This document shows positions 1-8,009 of a stretch of DNA of 36,419 bases, one piece after another. The position numbers were made by a program, and so were the translations under genes. The notes under the pieces are model-generated. The model was given only the letters and a program-made list of their open reading frames with translations. It was not told where the DNA came from and searched no databases. The stretch's first letter is position 1. Each line of letters begins with the position of its first letter. Source of the DNA: Phaeovulum sp. (lineage in GTDB: Bacteria; Pseudomonadota; Alphaproteobacteria; Rhodobacterales; Rhodobacteraceae); assembly GCF_030684035.1 (NCBI RefSeq), contig NZ_JAUXPI010000055.1, positions 1-36,419 of the forward strand, read 5' to 3'.

Positions 1-137
1 TGCTGCAGCACAACGCCAAACCGAAGCCCTTCGTCTGGAGCAAGACCGCCGATGATATCATCACCCGCGAGCGCCGCGCGCTCGATGCTCTCGATGAAAT
101 CAGGGGAAATCGGTAGCAAATGTCAGACTCGGAACAC
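1..137 (+). mobile_element. Right end of an IS630-family insertion sequence (partial)
   Basis: This stretch holds the 3' end of an IS630-type transposase (reading frame 3-116) plus about 20 bases of non-coding end. The window edge cuts off the left part. The right boundary at about 137 is inferred: IS630/Tc1 elements insert at TA, and a TA occurs at 138-139 exactly where an unrelated coding frame becomes recognisable. The terminal inverted repeat cannot be proved because its partner lies outside the window. Base composition is lower in GC from here to about 300 than in the core genes that follow. Confidence 0.6.
3..116 (+). CDS. IS630 family transposase, C-terminal fragment
   Basis: Only the last 37 codons are present, ending at the TAG at 114-116. 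The peptide contains NAKPKPFVWSKTADDII, which matches the conserved C-terminal tail of IS630-family DDE transposases (typically NPKPFVWTKTADEIL). These enzymes cut and paste the element at TA targets. The catalytic D, D and E residues would lie upstream of the window, so completeness and activity cannot be judged. The tail continues for about 15 residues past the conserved motif and stops normally, so this end looks intact. Confidence 0.8.
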   Translation: MQHNAKPKPFVWSKTADDIITRERRALDALDEIRGNR

Positions 138-298
138 TAGACAACCCAGACGTGCCATTTTGCAAGCACTATAAGTTTGCTTATCAAAGAGAGTTTCGCT
201 TCATAGTACGCGGCAGCAATAAGCTGGATTTTGCAGAAAGAAAAATCGAGATCGGGTCCATCAAGGATATTGCTGACCTCGTTGAATTCGGTTCCTGA
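138..298 (+). pseudogene. 3' remnant of a truncated gene of unknown function
   Basis: A frame with protein-like composition runs from the inferred IS boundary to the TGA at 296-298, about 53 codons, with no start codon. It contains FCKHYKFAYQREFRFIV and ends IEIGSIKDIADLVEFGS. The pattern 'aromatic-Y-Q-x-E-aromatic-R' followed by 'IGxIxDI' near the C-terminus resembles the end of a loose group of uncharacterised proteins. That resemblance is from memory and is only suggestive. With the IS630 end directly upstream, the likely history is that the insertion removed or separated the 5' part. The same stretch read on the minus strand gives a 71-codon ORF that does not look like protein. Confidence 0.5.
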
Positions 299-458
299 AC
301 TCCGAGTTTGCAACGTCCGCTCCGTCCGCACAGCCGACCTTTCGCCGCGCAACCGTCACCCCCACATCCCCGCTTCCCAACCCCGCCCTTTTCCTGTAAA
401 CGCGCGCAATCTGCGACGTGAGGCCATGCCCCCGGCCACATGCAAAGGATTGGGGGGC

Positions 459-509
459 GGCGGCAATGGGGCCGCCATGCAAAAGGAAGACACGGGCAAG
501 GGGCCTGTG
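459..509 (+). promoter_or_regulatory. pnp leader: two tandem stem-loops
   Basis: Two hairpins precede pnp. The first is a perfect 6-bp GC stem (459-464 with 471-476, loop aatggg). The second is a 7-bp stem with one G-U pair (491-497 with 503-509, loop aaggg). An imperfect direct repeat, catgcaaagga (439-449) and catgcaaaagga (476-487), flanks the first hairpin. The ribosome site AGGGAAC (523-529) follows six bases before the ATG. In E. coli the pnp leader forms hairpins cut by RNase III and PNPase represses its own synthesis. A similar role here is inferred from position only. The rest of 299-458 shows no gene. Confidence 0.4.
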
Positions 510-534
510 GGTGCTTCCATATAGGGAACGATAG

Positions 535-2679
535 ATGTTCAACGTTACACGAAAATCGATCCAGTGGGGCAATGAGACGCTCACACTGGAAACCGGCAAG
601 GTTGCGCGTCAGGCGGATGGCTCGGTCATCGCCACGCTGGGCGAAACCTCGGTCATGGCCAACGTGACCTTTGCCAAGGAAGCCAAACCGGGGCAGGATT
701 TCTTTCCGCTGACCGTGCATTATCAGGAACGCTACTACGCCGCGGGCAAGGTGCCCGGCGGCTTTTTCAAACGCGAGGCGCGGCCTTCGGAAAAGGAAAC
801 GCTGACCTCGCGGCTGATCGACCGGCCGATCCGGCCCCTGTTCGTGCCGGGCTTCAAGAACGAAGTGCTGGTGATCGTCACCGTGCTCAGCCACGATCTG
901 GTGAACGAGCCCGACATGCTGGGCGTGATCGCCGCCTCGGCGGCGCTGACGATTTCGGGAGCGCCCTTCATGGGCCCGATCGCCGCCGCCCGCGTCGGCT
1001 TTGTGAACGGTGCCTATGTGCTGAACCCCGATTGCGACGACATGCACAAGCTGCGCGAGAACCCCGAACAGCGGCTTGATCTGGTGGTCGCCGGCACCCG
1101 CGATGCGGTGATGATGGTCGAATCGGAAGCCTATGAGCTTTCCGAGGCCGAAATGCTGGGCGCGGTGAAATTCGCGCATGAAAGCATCAAGCCGGTGATC
1201 GATCTGATCATCGACTTTGCCGAAGATGCGGCAAAAGAGCCCTTCGATTTCTCGCCGCCCGACTATTCGGCGCTTTATGCCAAGGTGAAAGCCGCTGGCG
1301 AGGCAGAGATGCGCGCGGCCTTTGCGATCCGCGACAAGCAGGCTCGGGTGAATGCAATCGACGCCGCCCGTGCCGCGGTGAAGGCGGCGCTGACTGCCGA
1401 GGAACTTTCCGACGAAAACCTTGGCTCGGCGTTCAAGAAGCTCGAATCGGCGATCTTGCGGGGCGACATCATCAACGGCGCGCCGCGCATTGATGGCCGC
1501 GATACGCGCACTGTGCGCCCGATCATTTCGGAAACCGGCATCTTGCCGCGCACCCACGGTTCGGCGCTGTTCACCCGCGGTGAAACGCAGGCGCTGGCGG
1601 TGACCACGCTTGGCACCGGCGACGATGAACAATTCGTCGATGCCCTCACCGGCACCTCGAAGATGAACTTCCTGCTGCACTACAACTTCCCGCCCTATTC
1701 GGTCGGCGAAGTTGGCCGCTTCGGCCCGCCCGGCCGCCGCGAAATCGGCCATGGCAAGCTGGCGTGGCGTGCGTTGCAGGCGGTGCTGCCCGCCGCAACA
1801 GACTTCCCCTACACGGTCCGCATCGTCTCGGAGATCACCGAATCGAATGGCTCCAGCTCGATGGCCACTGTCTGCGGTTCGTCGCTTTCAATGATGGATG
1901 CCGGGGTGCCGCTGAAAGCGCCGGTGGCAGGCGTGGCGATGGGCCTGATTCTGGAAGATGATGGCCGCTTCGCCATTCTTACCGACATTCTTGGCGACGA
2001 GGACCACCTCGGCGACATGGATTTCAAGGTGGCAGGCACCGCGCAGGGCATCACCAGCCTGCAAATGGACATCAAGGTTGCGGGCATCACCCCGGAGATC
2101 ATGGAAAAGGCTCTGGCCCAGGCCAAGGAAGGCCGGATGCACATTCTGGGCGAAATGGCCAAATCGCTGACCTCGGCACAGGCCTTCAGCCAATATGCGC
2201 CGAAGATCGAGACCATGAGCGTGCCGGTTGACAAGATCCGCGAAGTGATCGGCTCGGGTGGCAAGGTGATCCGCGAGATCGTCGAAGTTTCGGGTGCCAA
2301 GGTTGATATCAACGACGATGGCGTGATCAAGATCGCCTCGTCGAGCGCCGAGGCGATCAAGAAGGCGCACGACATGATCTGGTCGATCGTGGCGGAGCCG
2401 GAAGAAGGCAAGGTTTACACCGGCAAGGTGGTGAAACTGGTCGATTTCGGTGCCTTCGTGAACTTCTTCGGCAAGCGCGACGGCCTTGTGCATGTCTCGC
2501 AAATTTCCGGCAAGCGGCTCAACCACCCGAACGAGTTGCTGAAGGAAGGCCAGGAAGTGAAGGTCAAGCTTCTGGGCTTTGACGAACGCGGCAAGGTCCG
2601 GCTCGGCATGAAAATGGTCGATCAGGAGACCGGTGCCGAGATTGCGCCCGAAAAACCGAAGGATGCGCCCGAGGCGTGA
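535..2679 (+). CDS. pnp: Polyribonucleotide nucleotidyltransferase (PNPase)
   Basis: Phosphorolytic 3'-to-5' exoribonuclease that degrades RNA with inorganic phosphate, releasing nucleoside diphosphates; in proteobacteria it works as a trimer, often with RNase E. The 714-residue product is full length. Two RNase PH-like domains occupy about residues 10-225 and 325-535, separated by a helical linker. The second carries the [13 protein letters not shown] segment and [13 protein letters not shown], whose D488 and D494 correspond to the metal-binding aspartates of E. coli PNPase (D486, D492). A KH domain (about 560-620, with [13 protein letters not shown]) and an S1 domain (about 625-695) follow. 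The start is supported by AGGGAAC six bases upstream. The usual upstream neighbour rpsO is absent within the window; an IS end and a gene remnant sit there instead. A strong terminator follows. Confidence 0.98.
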   Translation: MFNVTRKSIQWGNETLTLETGKVARQADGSVIATLGETSVMANVTFAKEAKPGQDFFPLTVHYQERYYAAGKVPGGFFKREARPSEKETLTSRLIDRPIRPLFVPGFKNEVLVIVTVLSHDLVNEPDMLGVIAASAALTISGAPFMGPIAAARVGFVNGAYVLNPDCDDMHKLRENPEQRLDLVVAGTRDAVMMVESEAYELSEAEMLGAVKFAHESIKPVIDLIIDFAEDAAKEPFDFSPPDYSALYAKVKAAGEAEMRAAFAIRDKQARVNAIDAARAAVKAALTAEELSDENLGSAFKKLESAILRGDIINGAPRIDGRDTRTVRPIISETGILPRTHGSALFTRGETQALAVTTLGTGDDEQFVDALTGTSKMNFLLHYNFPPYSVGEVGRFGPPGRREIGHGKLAWRALQAVLPAATDFPYTVRIVSEITESNGSSSMATVCGSSLSMMDAGVPLKAPVAGVAMGLILEDDGRFAILTDILGDEDHLGDMDFKVAGTAQGITSLQMDIKVAGITPEIMEKALAQAKEGRMHILGEMAKSLTSAQAFSQYAPKIETMSVPVDKIREVIGSGGKVIREIVEVSGAKVDINDDGVIKIASSSAEAIKKAHDMIWSIVAEPEEGKVYTGKVVKLVDFGAFVNFFGKRDGLVHVSQISGKRLNHPNELLKEGQEVKVKLLGFDERGKVRLGMKMVDQETGAEIAPEKPKDAPEA

Positions 2680-2700
2680 TTTTTCAAGTTCACGGCTGAC

Positions 2701-2733
2701 AATGCCCGGGGTAGCTTCCCCGGGCATTTCTTT
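2701..2733 (+). terminator. Rho-independent terminator of pnp
   Basis: A perfect 11-bp stem, aatgcccgggg (2701-2711) with ccccgggcatt (2718-2728), closes a 6-base loop and is followed by tcttt. It begins 21 bases after the pnp stop and ends about 20 bases before the next gene, so the glycosyltransferase downstream is probably read from read-through or a very short promoter region. Confidence 0.85.
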
Positions 2734-2751
2734 GGCAATGGGCAGCCCTGC

Positions 2752-3621
2752 ATGACCGTGCATTCGCGGGTGACAATCGTCACCGTCTCGCATGACAGCC
2801 TCGACGTGCTTCCCGCGATGCTCGACTCGATCCCTCACGGCACCCCGACCAGCATCGTTGACAATGCTTCCCGCGATGTCGCGGCGCTTCGCAGCCTAGC
2901 CGCTGGGTGGGGCGCACGGCTGATCGAAAGCCCGGTGAACGAGGGTTTCGGCGCTGCCTGCAACCGGGGGGCGGCAGATGCTACCACCGAATTCCTGCTG
3001 TTCCTGAACCCCGACGCCGTGCTTGCGCCCGGGGCACTTGAGCAGCTGTTAGCGGCAGCTGACCGCTATCCTCTTGCGGTCGCGATGAGCCCGCGGCTTG
3101 CCAACGCCGACGGCTCGCCCAGTTTCAAGCGCAACAGCGACCTGATGCCGCGATCCGAGCGTATGGCGCGCGGATGGCCGACAGCGGACTGCGAAGTGCC
3201 GGTGCTCTGCGGAGCCGCGCTGTTCGTGCGCCGCAAGGATTTCGAGGCAGTCTGCGGCTTTGACCCGGCGATTTTCCTCTACCATGAAGATGACGATATC
3301 GCGCGCCGACTGCGCGCTGAGCAGGGACCGCTGATGTTCATCCGCGCGGCGCTGGTTACCCATGTAGGTGGTGCGTCGTCGGAACAAAGCACCGAAGCCG
3401 ACGCCTTCAAGGCATTTCACCATGCCCGCAGCCGCGTCTATGGCAGGCGCAAGCACCGGATGGCGCTGCCATTCGCCTCGACACTGCATCTGGGCCTTTA
3501 CAACCTGCTGAAACTGTCGGTGCTGACTTCGCCGCATCTGCGAGCGGTGCGGTGGGCCTATCTGCGCGGTGGCATAAGCACATGGCGCGACGGTGGTGCC
3601 AAGCTGAGACACCCGTGGTGA
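2752..3621 (+). CDS. Glycosyltransferase family 2 protein
   Basis: Predicted cytoplasmic transferase that moves a sugar from a nucleotide-sugar donor to a glycan or lipid acceptor. The 289-residue protein has the GT-A layout of the GT2/rhamnosyltransferase-like group: an N-terminal VTIVTVSHDS strand, DNASRD at 37-42 for nucleotide binding, NEGFGAACNRG at 63-73, LFLNPDA at 84-89 in place of a classical DXD, and YHEDDDIARRL at 177-187 containing the probable catalytic acid. No membrane segment is evident. Donor and acceptor cannot be deduced. Its stop overlaps a GTG start for the FkbM methyltransferase (GTGA), so the two are probably translated together and act on the same product. The ribosome site before the ATG is weak. 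Confidence 0.88.
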   Translation: MTVHSRVTIVTVSHDSLDVLPAMLDSIPHGTPTSIVDNASRDVAALRSLAAGWGARLIESPVNEGFGAACNRGAADATTEFLLFLNPDAVLAPGALEQLLAAADRYPLAVAMSPRLANADGSPSFKRNSDLMPRSERMARGWPTADCEVPVLCGAALFVRRKDFEAVCGFDPAIFLYHEDDDIARRLRAEQGPLMFIRAALVTHVGGASSEQSTEADAFKAFHHARSRVYGRRKHRMALPFASTLHLGLYNLLKLSVLTSPHLRAVRWAYLRGGISTWRDGGAKLRHPW

Positions 3622-4340
3622 GCCAGACTTCGCGCAATTGCACGCTCTGGATGCACCGATTGCGGCGTGGCGACCGCTTCAAGGTGCATGGGATGGTGGT
3701 GCGGGTGCCGATCACGGCAGACGCCGGTGTGCGCTACCTGCTGGCACGCAAGCGCCCCTATGAAGCACCCGAGGCGCAACTTGTGCGGACCTATCTGACC
3801 CCGGGCATGAACGTGGTCGAACTCGGCGGCTCGATCGGCGTGATCTCGGCGCTGATCCGCGCGCAGATCGGTGCCGCCGCGCAGCATGTAATTGTCGAGG
3901 CGAACCCGCATCTGGCCAGGATCTGCGAAGCCAATGCAGCAATTGGTGCGAACCCCGGCACCTGCCGCGTGATCGAGGGCGCAATCGACTATTCCGGTGC
4001 GCCTGAAGTGACCTTCTCGGCAGGCGCAAATGCCCACGACGGCCACCTTGCCGTGGCGGGCGAAGCAGGCTTTCGCGTGCCTGCGATCACGCTTGCAGAG
4101 GTTGCCGCGACGCTGCCGCCTGGCGATTTCGCGCTGGTCTGCGATATCGAAGGCGCGGAAGTTGCAATGTTGCGTCATGAGGTCGCGACGCTGGCGCGCG
4201 TAAATCTGATCGTTCTTGAAACCCACCCGGCCGCGTGCCTGGCACCCGGCGACACGCCCGAAGCCGCATATTCCCTGCTGGAAGCTGCGGGTTTCCGGTT
4301 GCTCGAACGGCAATGCGATGTCGCGGCCTTCGGGCGCTGA
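3618..4340 (+). CDS. FkbM family methyltransferase
   Basis: SAM-dependent methyltransferase of the FkbM family, whose members O-methylate sugars or polyketides; next to a GT2 gene a glycan substrate is the likeliest. In the 240-residue form, VVELGGSIGVISALI (66-80) is the SAM-binding loop, VIVEANP (91-97) the acidic strand, and DIEGAE (176-181) the characteristic FkbM motif, followed by LIVLETHP. I chose the GTG at 3618 because it overlaps the upstream stop as GTGA. An ATG at 3552 in the same frame would lie 70 bases inside the glycosyltransferase gene and its extra residues look like out-of-frame translation. The ATG at 3651 is another option. The substrate is unknown. Confidence 0.85.
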   Translation: MSQTSRNCTLWMHRLRRGDRFKVHGMVVRVPITADAGVRYLLARKRPYEAPEAQLVRTYLTPGMNVVELGGSIGVISALIRAQIGAAAQHVIVEANPHLARICEANAAIGANPGTCRVIEGAIDYSGAPEVTFSAGANAHDGHLAVAGEAGFRVPAITLAEVAATLPPGDFALVCDIEGAEVAMLRHEVATLARVNLIVLETHPAACLAPGDTPEAAYSLLEAAGFRLLERQCDVAAFGR

Positions 4341-4341
4341 T

Positions 4342-4360
4342 CCGCGCTCTAAACGCGCGG
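4342..4360. other. Stem-loop between convergent genes
   Basis: Perfect 6-bp stem ccgcgc (4342-4347) with gcgcgg (4355-4360), loop tctaaac, directly after the FkbM gene stop and 25 bases from the end of the opposing gene. It lacks a T run on either strand, so it may be a 3'-end stabiliser or weak terminator rather than an intrinsic terminator. Confidence 0.3.
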
Positions 4361-4384
4361 CCCGCCGTGACTATGGCAACTCAC

Positions 4385-4738
4385 CTATCTGGGCAGCAAT
4401 GTCTCGTAACCCACGCCGTTAGACCCGGCGACGGTCCAGGTGCCCTCGAGCACACCGCCCTTGGTGACGCGGTAGATCACCAGTCCCACCACGCTGCCCA
4501 TCTGGTAGGCGGCGCTGAACACATCGCCGCTGCGCATGCAGATGCCTTCCGACGATGTCGAGCCGGTGACCCAGTAGATCTCGCAGGTCACATCGCTGGT
4601 CAGCACGATGCGTGCCGTTCCGCCATAAGCCGAGCCGTCAAAGTTGCGCCCCTGAACCTCATAGCGCCCGCCAATATCCTGCGCCCCTGCGGCGGACGCC
4701 GCCAGCGCCGCCGCGAAAAGTGCCGAACGTGAAACCAT
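4385..4738 (-). CDS. Small exported protein of unknown function
   Basis: A 117-residue protein I do not recognise. The N-terminus MVSRSALFAAALAASAAGAQ is a clear Sec signal peptide, with predicted cleavage after AGA, giving a mature periplasmic protein of about 98 residues. The mature part is rich in G, S, T and V, predicts as beta-strand, and has two cysteines (in VTCEIYW and GICMRSG) that could form a disulfide. The pattern GTARIVLTSDVTCEIYWVTG followed by GVLEGTWT suggests a small beta-barrel or sandwich. The start at 4738 is favoured over an upstream in-frame ATG at 4795 because GGGAGGG lies just before it and the signal peptide then begins at once. It is convergent with the FkbM gene and divergent from the GT25 gene. 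Confidence 0.75.
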   Translation of the reverse strand: MVSRSALFAAALAASAAGAQDIGGRYEVQGRNFDGSAYGGTARIVLTSDVTCEIYWVTGSTSSEGICMRSGDVFSAAYQMGSVVGLVIYRVTKGGVLEGTWTVAGSNGVGYETLLPR

Positions 4739-4825
4739 TATGCCCTCCCGACATGTCCCTGCGGCAAGACTACGCCAAAATCCGCCGTTGCCCAAGCGCC
4801 GCGACTATTCGACAGCGCTGCCTCC

Positions 4826-4853
4826 TTTCAAATTCGCCACCCGACGCTATGAT
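4826..4853 (+). promoter_or_regulatory. Candidate sigma-70 promoter for the GT25 gene
   Basis: TTTCAA (4826-4831) and TATGAT (4848-4853) are separated by 16 bases. The -10 hexamer differs from consensus at one position. The predicted transcript would have a leader of about 48 bases before the TTG start at 4908. It is assigned by eye only. Confidence 0.35.
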
Positions 4854-4907
4854 CGCGCCCATGCCGCGCCTTAGGCCGCGCCCTGTTTTGCCAGTTTCCG
4901 AGGCATT

Positions 4908-5648
4908 TTGAGTTTGATAAGATCTTACATCATTCATCTTCCCTGCAGCACCGGCAGGCATGCGCTGGTCGCTGCTTTGCGGGAACAATTGCCGCTGGCG
5001 GAGATTGTTGACGCCGTGGATGGCTGCGCGCTTTCGGGGCCAGAGCGCGCACATGCCTATGTCGGCTCTCGGTATCGCCCGCCCTACCCCTTTGCTCTGA
5101 CCGCAGGCGAGATCGGCGCGTTTCTCAGCCATCGTCGCTGCTGGCAGAACATTGCTTCCGGCGATGCGGATTTCGGACTGGTTGCGGAAGATGATGTTGC
5201 GCTTGATACACTGCAGTTCGGGCGCGCCCTGACCCTCGCGCTTCGCCATGCGACGCCCGAAAGTCTGGTCCGCTTTCCGTTGCAGGACCGCGAGGTGCCA
5301 TACCGCATTCTCACCACCGATGGGGCGATACGGCTTTTTCAGCCGCGCGTTGTCGGGCTTTCAACGGCGCTGCAAATCGTTGGAAGAAACCTCGCGGCAC
5401 GTCTGCTGGAACTCACCGCGCCCTTTGATCGACCGGTCGATACCTTATTGCAGATGCGCTGGGTCACCGGTGCAAATGTGCTTTCGGTGTTTCCAAATGG
5501 TGCCCGTTCCGCCGCAGACGCGGCAGGTGGCAGCACGATCCAGACGAAGCTCCCGGTTCGGCAGCAATTCTACCGTTCCTGGGCGCGAACCCGGTATCGC
5601 GCCAGAGTCATGCGCCTTGCCAAGGCCGATCAGCCGCAGGAGAGCTGA
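4908..5648 (+). CDS. Glycosyltransferase family 25 protein
   Basis: Member of the GT25 (LOS/LPS biosynthesis) family, which transfers galactose or related sugars to lipooligosaccharide-type acceptors in the cytoplasm. The 246-residue product has the family's N-terminal YIIHLPCSTGRH (7-18), the conserved TAGEIGAFLSHRRCWQ (65-80), and the metal-binding AEDD at 93-96. The C-terminus is basic, possibly for membrane contact. The start is a TTG: a TAG in frame at 4872 rules out a longer form, no ATG or GTG occurs between, and GAGG lies four bases before the TTG. Together with the GT2/FkbM pair this suggests a surface-glycan locus, but the small minus-strand gene separates them, so they are not one operon. 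Confidence 0.8.
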   Translation: MSLIRSYIIHLPCSTGRHALVAALREQLPLAEIVDAVDGCALSGPERAHAYVGSRYRPPYPFALTAGEIGAFLSHRRCWQNIASGDADFGLVAEDDVALDTLQFGRALTLALRHATPESLVRFPLQDREVPYRILTTDGAIRLFQPRVVGLSTALQIVGRNLAARLLELTAPFDRPVDTLLQMRWVTGANVLSVFPNGARSAADAAGGSTIQTKLPVRQQFYRSWARTRYRARVMRLAKADQPQES

Positions 5649-5702
5649 CTGAACGCGCCTTGGCGGTGCTGTGTGCAGCGGTTGCGCGCAAGGCGCGCCC
5701 GG

Positions 5703-6356
5703 CTACTTCGGCGCTTCGGTGAACCGCAGATAGGGCAACCTGACATCGACCTTGCCGAACCGCGCCCTCGCGTCCTCGGTGGAAACCGCAAGCCCGACGA
5801 TCACATCTTGCCCCGGCAGCCAGTTGGCCGGGGTGGCAAAGGGCGCGCCATCGGTAGCCTGCACGGCGTCAAGCGCCCGCAGGATTTCGGCGAAGTTTCG
5901 GCCAACCGACATCGGATAGGCCATGGTCAGACGGATCTTGCGATCCGGCCCGATGATGAACACGGTGCGCACTGTCGCGCTGTGCGCGGGGGTGCGGCCA
6001 TCGGGCAGGTAGGCATCGGCGGGAAGCATGTCATAGGCCTTGGCGACGGTCAGCGAGGTGTCGTCGATGATCGGAAAATTCACCGGGCTGCCGGAAAAGG
6101 CAGCGATGTCGGCGGCCCATTTGCGATGCTCTGCAACCGAGTCGACCGAAACGCCGATCACCTTGGTCTGGCGTTTTTCAAACTCGCCCGCCAGTTGCGC
6201 CACGGCACCGAACTCCGTGGTGCAGACTGGCGTGAAGTCTTTCGGGTGGGAAAAGATGATCGCGTAACCGCCGCCGATCCAGTCGTGAAAGCTTATCTCG
6301 CCCCCGGTCGACTGGGCGGTGAAATCGGGGGCAATGTCGTTGATGCGCAAACCCAT
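5703..6356 (-). CDS. Peroxiredoxin, 1-Cys (Prx6) type
   Basis: Thiol peroxidase that reduces hydrogen peroxide and organic hydroperoxides in the cytoplasm. The 217-residue protein begins MGLRINDIAPDF, has the AhpC/TSA thioredoxin fold, and carries the peroxidatic cysteine C45 in HPKDFTPVCTTEFG. No second cysteine is seen in the rest of the protein, consistent with 1-Cys Prx6 enzymes. The C-terminal extension ending DVRLPYLRFTEAPK is typical of that subgroup, as is the overall length. The frame stays open another 57 codons upstream, but the start at 6356 fits the family and the upstream residues do not look like protein. It is divergent from the aldehyde dehydrogenase across 160 bases. The electron donor is unknown. 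Confidence 0.93.
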   Translation of the reverse strand: MGLRINDIAPDFTAQSTGGEISFHDWIGGGYAIIFSHPKDFTPVCTTEFGAVAQLAGEFEKRQTKVIGVSVDSVAEHRKWAADIAAFSGSPVNFPIIDDTSLTVAKAYDMLPADAYLPDGRTPAHSATVRTVFIIGPDRKIRLTMAYPMSVGRNFAEILRALDAVQATDGAPFATPANWLPGQDVIVGLAVSTEDARARFGKVDVRLPYLRFTEAPK

Positions 6357-6460
6357 GGGGCAAACCTTCGCTGCTGCTTCGTCTGGAATGAGTCTAAGTA
6401 TGCGCGGTCGCCAATGCACCCCCACAAACCCGCCCGAGACGCGAAATATCACGCGCCTGC

Positions 6461-6479
6461 GGCCCTTGCGGCCAGGGCC
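6461..6479 (+). other. Stem-loop in the aldehyde dehydrogenase leader
   Basis: GGCCCT (6461-6466) pairs with AGGGCC (6474-6479) around a 7-base loop, 38 bases before the aldehyde dehydrogenase start, in the 160-base divergent region 6357-6516. No T run follows. It could be a leader structure or chance in GC-rich DNA. I saw no clear promoter for either gene in this region. Confidence 0.25.
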
Positions 6480-6516
6480 CGGCAATGCCAGCATGCGGGA
6501 AAACCCTGGAGGCCCC

Positions 6517-7956
6517 ATGCTGATCAAACGCGATTTCTATATCAACGGCCAATGGGTCGCCCCCGCCGCCCCGCATGATTGCATCGTGCATGACCCGTCG
6601 ACCGAGGAACCCTGCGCGGTGATCTCGCTCGGCGGGCAGGCAGATACCGACGCCGCCGTAGCCGCCGCCCGCGCCGCCCTGCCGGGCTGGTCCGCGACGT
6701 CCGCGCCGGGGCGGCTGGAATTGGCAGAGCGCATCCTTGCCGCGTATACCGCACGCGCTGATGCCATGGCTGCCGCCATCAGCCTCGAGATGGGCGCGCC
6801 GATCGACATGGCGCGCAGCGACCAGGTTTCTGCCGGAACCACGCACATCACCAATTTCATCACCGCCTTCAAGGCGTTCGAATTCATCCGTCCGCTCGGG
6901 CCGCAAGCCCCGCAAACCCGCATCGCTTTCGAACCGGTCGGTGTGGCGGGCCTGATCACGCCCTGGAACTGGCCGATGAACCAGATCGCGCTGAAGGTGA
7001 TCCCGGCGCTGCTGGCGGGCTGCACGATGGTGCTGAAGCCGTCGGAAATCGCTCCGCTCTCGGCGCTGCTTTTTGCGGAAGTCCTGCACGAAGCGGGTGT
7101 GCCGCCGGGCGTTTTCAACCTTGTCAACGGCGATGGCCCGGGTGTCGGCACCCAGCTTTCGACCCACCCCGACGTGGCGATGATTTCCTTCACCGGCTCC
7201 GCCCGCGCCGGCGTCGCGATCACCAAAGCCGCCGCCGACAGCCTCAAGAAGGTGGCGCTGGAGCTTGGCGGCAAGGGTGCAAACCTGATTTTTGCCGATG
7301 CCGATGCAGAGGCGGTCAAGCGCGGCGTGCGGCACTGCTTCAACAACTCTGGCCAATCCTGCAATGCCCCCACACGAATGCTGGTCGAGCGGCCCGCCTA
7401 TGCCCGGGCAGTTGAGATTGCCCGCGAAACCGCGCTTGCCACCCGCGTCGCATCGGCGCATGAACCGGGCCGCCACATCGGCCCGGTGGTCAGCGCCGCG
7501 CAATACGCGAAAATTCAGGCCCTGATCGAAACCGGCATCGCCGAGGGCGCGCGGCTTGTGGCCGGTGGCCCCGGCCGCCCCGACGGGCTCAACCGCGGCT
7601 GGTTCGTGCGCCCGACGGTGTTTGCCGACGTGACGCCCGACATGACCATTGCGCGCGAGGAAATCTTTGGCCCGGTGCTTTCGATCATGGCTTTCGACAC
7701 CGAGCAGGAGGCACTGGAGATTGCCAATGGCACCCCCTACGGCCTGACCAACTATGTACAGACCGCCGATGGCCCGCGCCGCAACCGCCTGGCGCGGCAC
7801 CTGCGTTCGGGCATGGTCGAAATGAATGGCGTGTCGCGCGGCCCCGGAGCTTTCTTCGGCGGCGTCGGGGCTTCGGGCCGGGCGCGCGAGGGTGGCCATT
7901 GGGGGATCGAGGAATTTCTCGACAGCAAGGCGATTTCCGGCTGGTTCGGTGACTGA
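6517..7956 (+). CDS. Aldehyde dehydrogenase family protein
   Basis: NAD(P)+-dependent oxidation of an aldehyde to its acid; the substrate is not deducible. The 479-residue product covers the whole ALDH fold: GLITPWNWP for cofactor binding, KPSE, SFTGS, the general base E249 in LELGGKGAN, and the nucleophile C282 in NNSGQSCNAPTR. EEIFGPVLSI lies near the C-terminus. The start at 6517 is set by GGAGG four bases upstream and by alignment of MLIKRDFYINGQWV with family N-termini; an in-frame ATG at 6319 would run into the peroxiredoxin leader. It stands alone on its strand, and a repeat element follows its stop. The divergent peroxiredoxin could mean a shared stress or redox context, but this is only inference. 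Confidence 0.93.
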   Translation: MLIKRDFYINGQWVAPAAPHDCIVHDPSTEEPCAVISLGGQADTDAAVAAARAALPGWSATSAPGRLELAERILAAYTARADAMAAAISLEMGAPIDMARSDQVSAGTTHITNFITAFKAFEFIRPLGPQAPQTRIAFEPVGVAGLITPWNWPMNQIALKVIPALLAGCTMVLKPSEIAPLSALLFAEVLHEAGVPPGVFNLVNGDGPGVGTQLSTHPDVAMISFTGSARAGVAITKAAADSLKKVALELGGKGANLIFADADAEAVKRGVRHCFNNSGQSCNAPTRMLVERPAYARAVEIARETALATRVASAHEPGRHIGPVVSAAQYAKIQALIETGIAEGARLVAGGPGRPDGLNRGWFVRPTVFADVTPDMTIAREEIFGPVLSIMAFDTEQEALEIANGTPYGLTNYVQTADGPRRNRLARHLRSGMVEMNGVSRGPGAFFGGVGASGRAREGGHWGIEEFLDSKAISGWFGD

Positions 7957-7964
7957 CGGCGCGG

Positions 7965-7996
7965 CTTCTTCTTTGCCCAAATACCCCCGCCGGAGG
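7965..7996 (-). repeat. Dispersed intergenic repeat, copy A (GAAGAAG tail)
   Basis: Read on the minus strand: cctccggcgggggtatttgg followed by gcaaagaagaag. It fills the 53-base gap between the convergent aldehyde dehydrogenase and rluA genes and lies just after rluA on rluA's strand. It shares the core 'CC-GGGGGTATTTG-CAAAGAAGAA' with copies B and C. No strong hairpin is attached to this copy. Confidence 0.6.
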
Positions 7997-8009
7997 CCAG
8001 CGACGCCGC

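Noticed and set aside
137-352. A 71-codon minus-strand ORF beside the IS end
   Set aside because: The plus-strand remnant over the same bases is more protein-like, and the minus ORF has no ribosome site or family pattern.
184-1752. A 522-codon minus-strand ORF covering the start of pnp
   Set aside because: It lies antisense to a clear PNPase, and its composition (R, H, G, A-rich) is that of a shadow frame in high-GC DNA.
6394-7980. A 528-codon minus-strand ORF opposite the aldehyde dehydrogenase
   Set aside because: The plus-strand ALDH has all catalytic motifs; the opposite frame has none.
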